Shown here: positions 14,985-15,166 of the stretch, piece after piece
Numbering within the stretch: the stretch's first letter is position 1
How the letters are laid out: each line of letters begins with the position of its first letter
Source: an uncultured Gemmatimonadota bacterium
GTDB taxonomy: Bacteria > Gemmatimonadota > Gemmatimonadetes > Gemmatimonadales > Gemmatimonadaceae
Reading direction: 5' to 3'
NCBI GenBank assembly: GCA_946479015.1
Contig: CAMLEQ010000038.1
Span: 1-15,166 of the forward strand
Length of the DNA: 15,166 nucleotides
Program-made: the position numbers and the translations under genes
The notes under the pieces: model-generated
Told to the model about the DNA's origin: nothing
The model's input: only the letters and a program-made list of their open reading frames with translations
Database searches by the model: none

Positions 14985-15166
14985 GGGAGTGGGGTGGTGA
15001 GAGTGGGCTCGCGGCTCGCCGCGGCGGACGGGGGCTGTCCATCCGGGGCGACGCCTGACTCGTGCGCTGCCTGCTGCCAATCGAACGATTACGGGCGGGG
15101 GGCGCCGGGCGTTGAGGGGGATGGCACGGGGGGCGGGCGGCGGGGGCGCAACCCCCCCGCCCCCCC
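14985..15166. other. Upstream region of the sortilin-like gene with dense G/C tracts
   Basis: 182 bp without a gene. Between about 15093 and 15146 the plus strand has repeated runs of three to six G (15093-15095, 15097-15102, 15107-15109, 15116-15120, 15128-15133, 15135-15137, 15142-15146), enough for a G-quadruplex motif. An 8-bp stem (15139-15146 with 15154-15161) follows, and the window ends in a C run. It must include the promoter of the minus-strand gene, but no clear -35/-10 pair was found. Confidence 0.5.

Noticed and set aside
14985..15080. Extension of the sortilin-like protein to 15080
   Set aside because: It would bury the signal peptide 32 residues inside the protein.
1..15166. 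CRISPR array, tRNA, rRNA, insertion sequence or prophage
   Set aside because: No regularly spaced direct repeats, no tRNA- or rRNA-like stretches, and no transposase or integrase motifs were seen on either strand.

Overview
High-GC bacterial DNA with tightly packed genes, several 4-nt or 1-nt start/stop overlaps, exported proteins with Ala-rich signal peptides, a SusD-type outer-membrane protein end, a large sortilin-like (VPS10/Asp-box) propeller protein and a kaiBC pair. This mix suits a member of the Gemmatimonadota or a neighbouring high-GC, Gram-negative phylum; the taxon is inferred from gene style only.

Layout. (1) Positions 1-6102, plus strand, look like one operon: the C-terminus of a SusD/RagB-like protein; a lipoprotein with a cupredoxin-like C-terminal domain; a Tat-exported TldD-family protein; its TldE/PmbA-like partner; and a secreted protein with a C-terminal thioredoxin-like fold. 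The last three joints are ATGA, ATGA and TGATG overlaps. A hairpin at 6171-6202 probably ends the unit. (2) 6259-7032, plus strand: a hydrophobic exported or membrane protein of unknown function whose signal peptide has no ATG/GTG/TTG start. (3) 7060-8948, minus strand: a kaiB-kaiC operon with all KaiC catalytic and phosphorylation motifs. Divergent from it across 217 bp, 9166-10902 on the plus strand, is a PAS histidine kinase with an unusual C-terminal helical domain that resembles the RsbRD N-terminal sensor. (4) 10967-11488, minus strand: an NADPH-dependent FMN/quinone reductase. (5) 11637-14984, minus strand: a secreted sortilin-like beta-propeller protein, followed by a perfect 25-bp stem hairpin. 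The right edge is a G/C-homopolymer-rich stretch.

How the genes fit together. The first operon couples an outer-membrane uptake component to a cell-envelope protein set. In that set three proteins belong to, or resemble, metal or redox families but lack the defining active-site residues: the TldD-like protein lacks HExxxH and the Cys ligand, the cupredoxin-like domain lacks all four copper ligands, and the thioredoxin-like domain lacks CxxC. This shared loss is the most unusual feature of the window and suggests a binding, scaffold or chaperone assembly in place of a set of enzymes. The kai block looks like a KaiA-less KaiBC timer with a divergent kinase as candidate output; no kaiA is visible.
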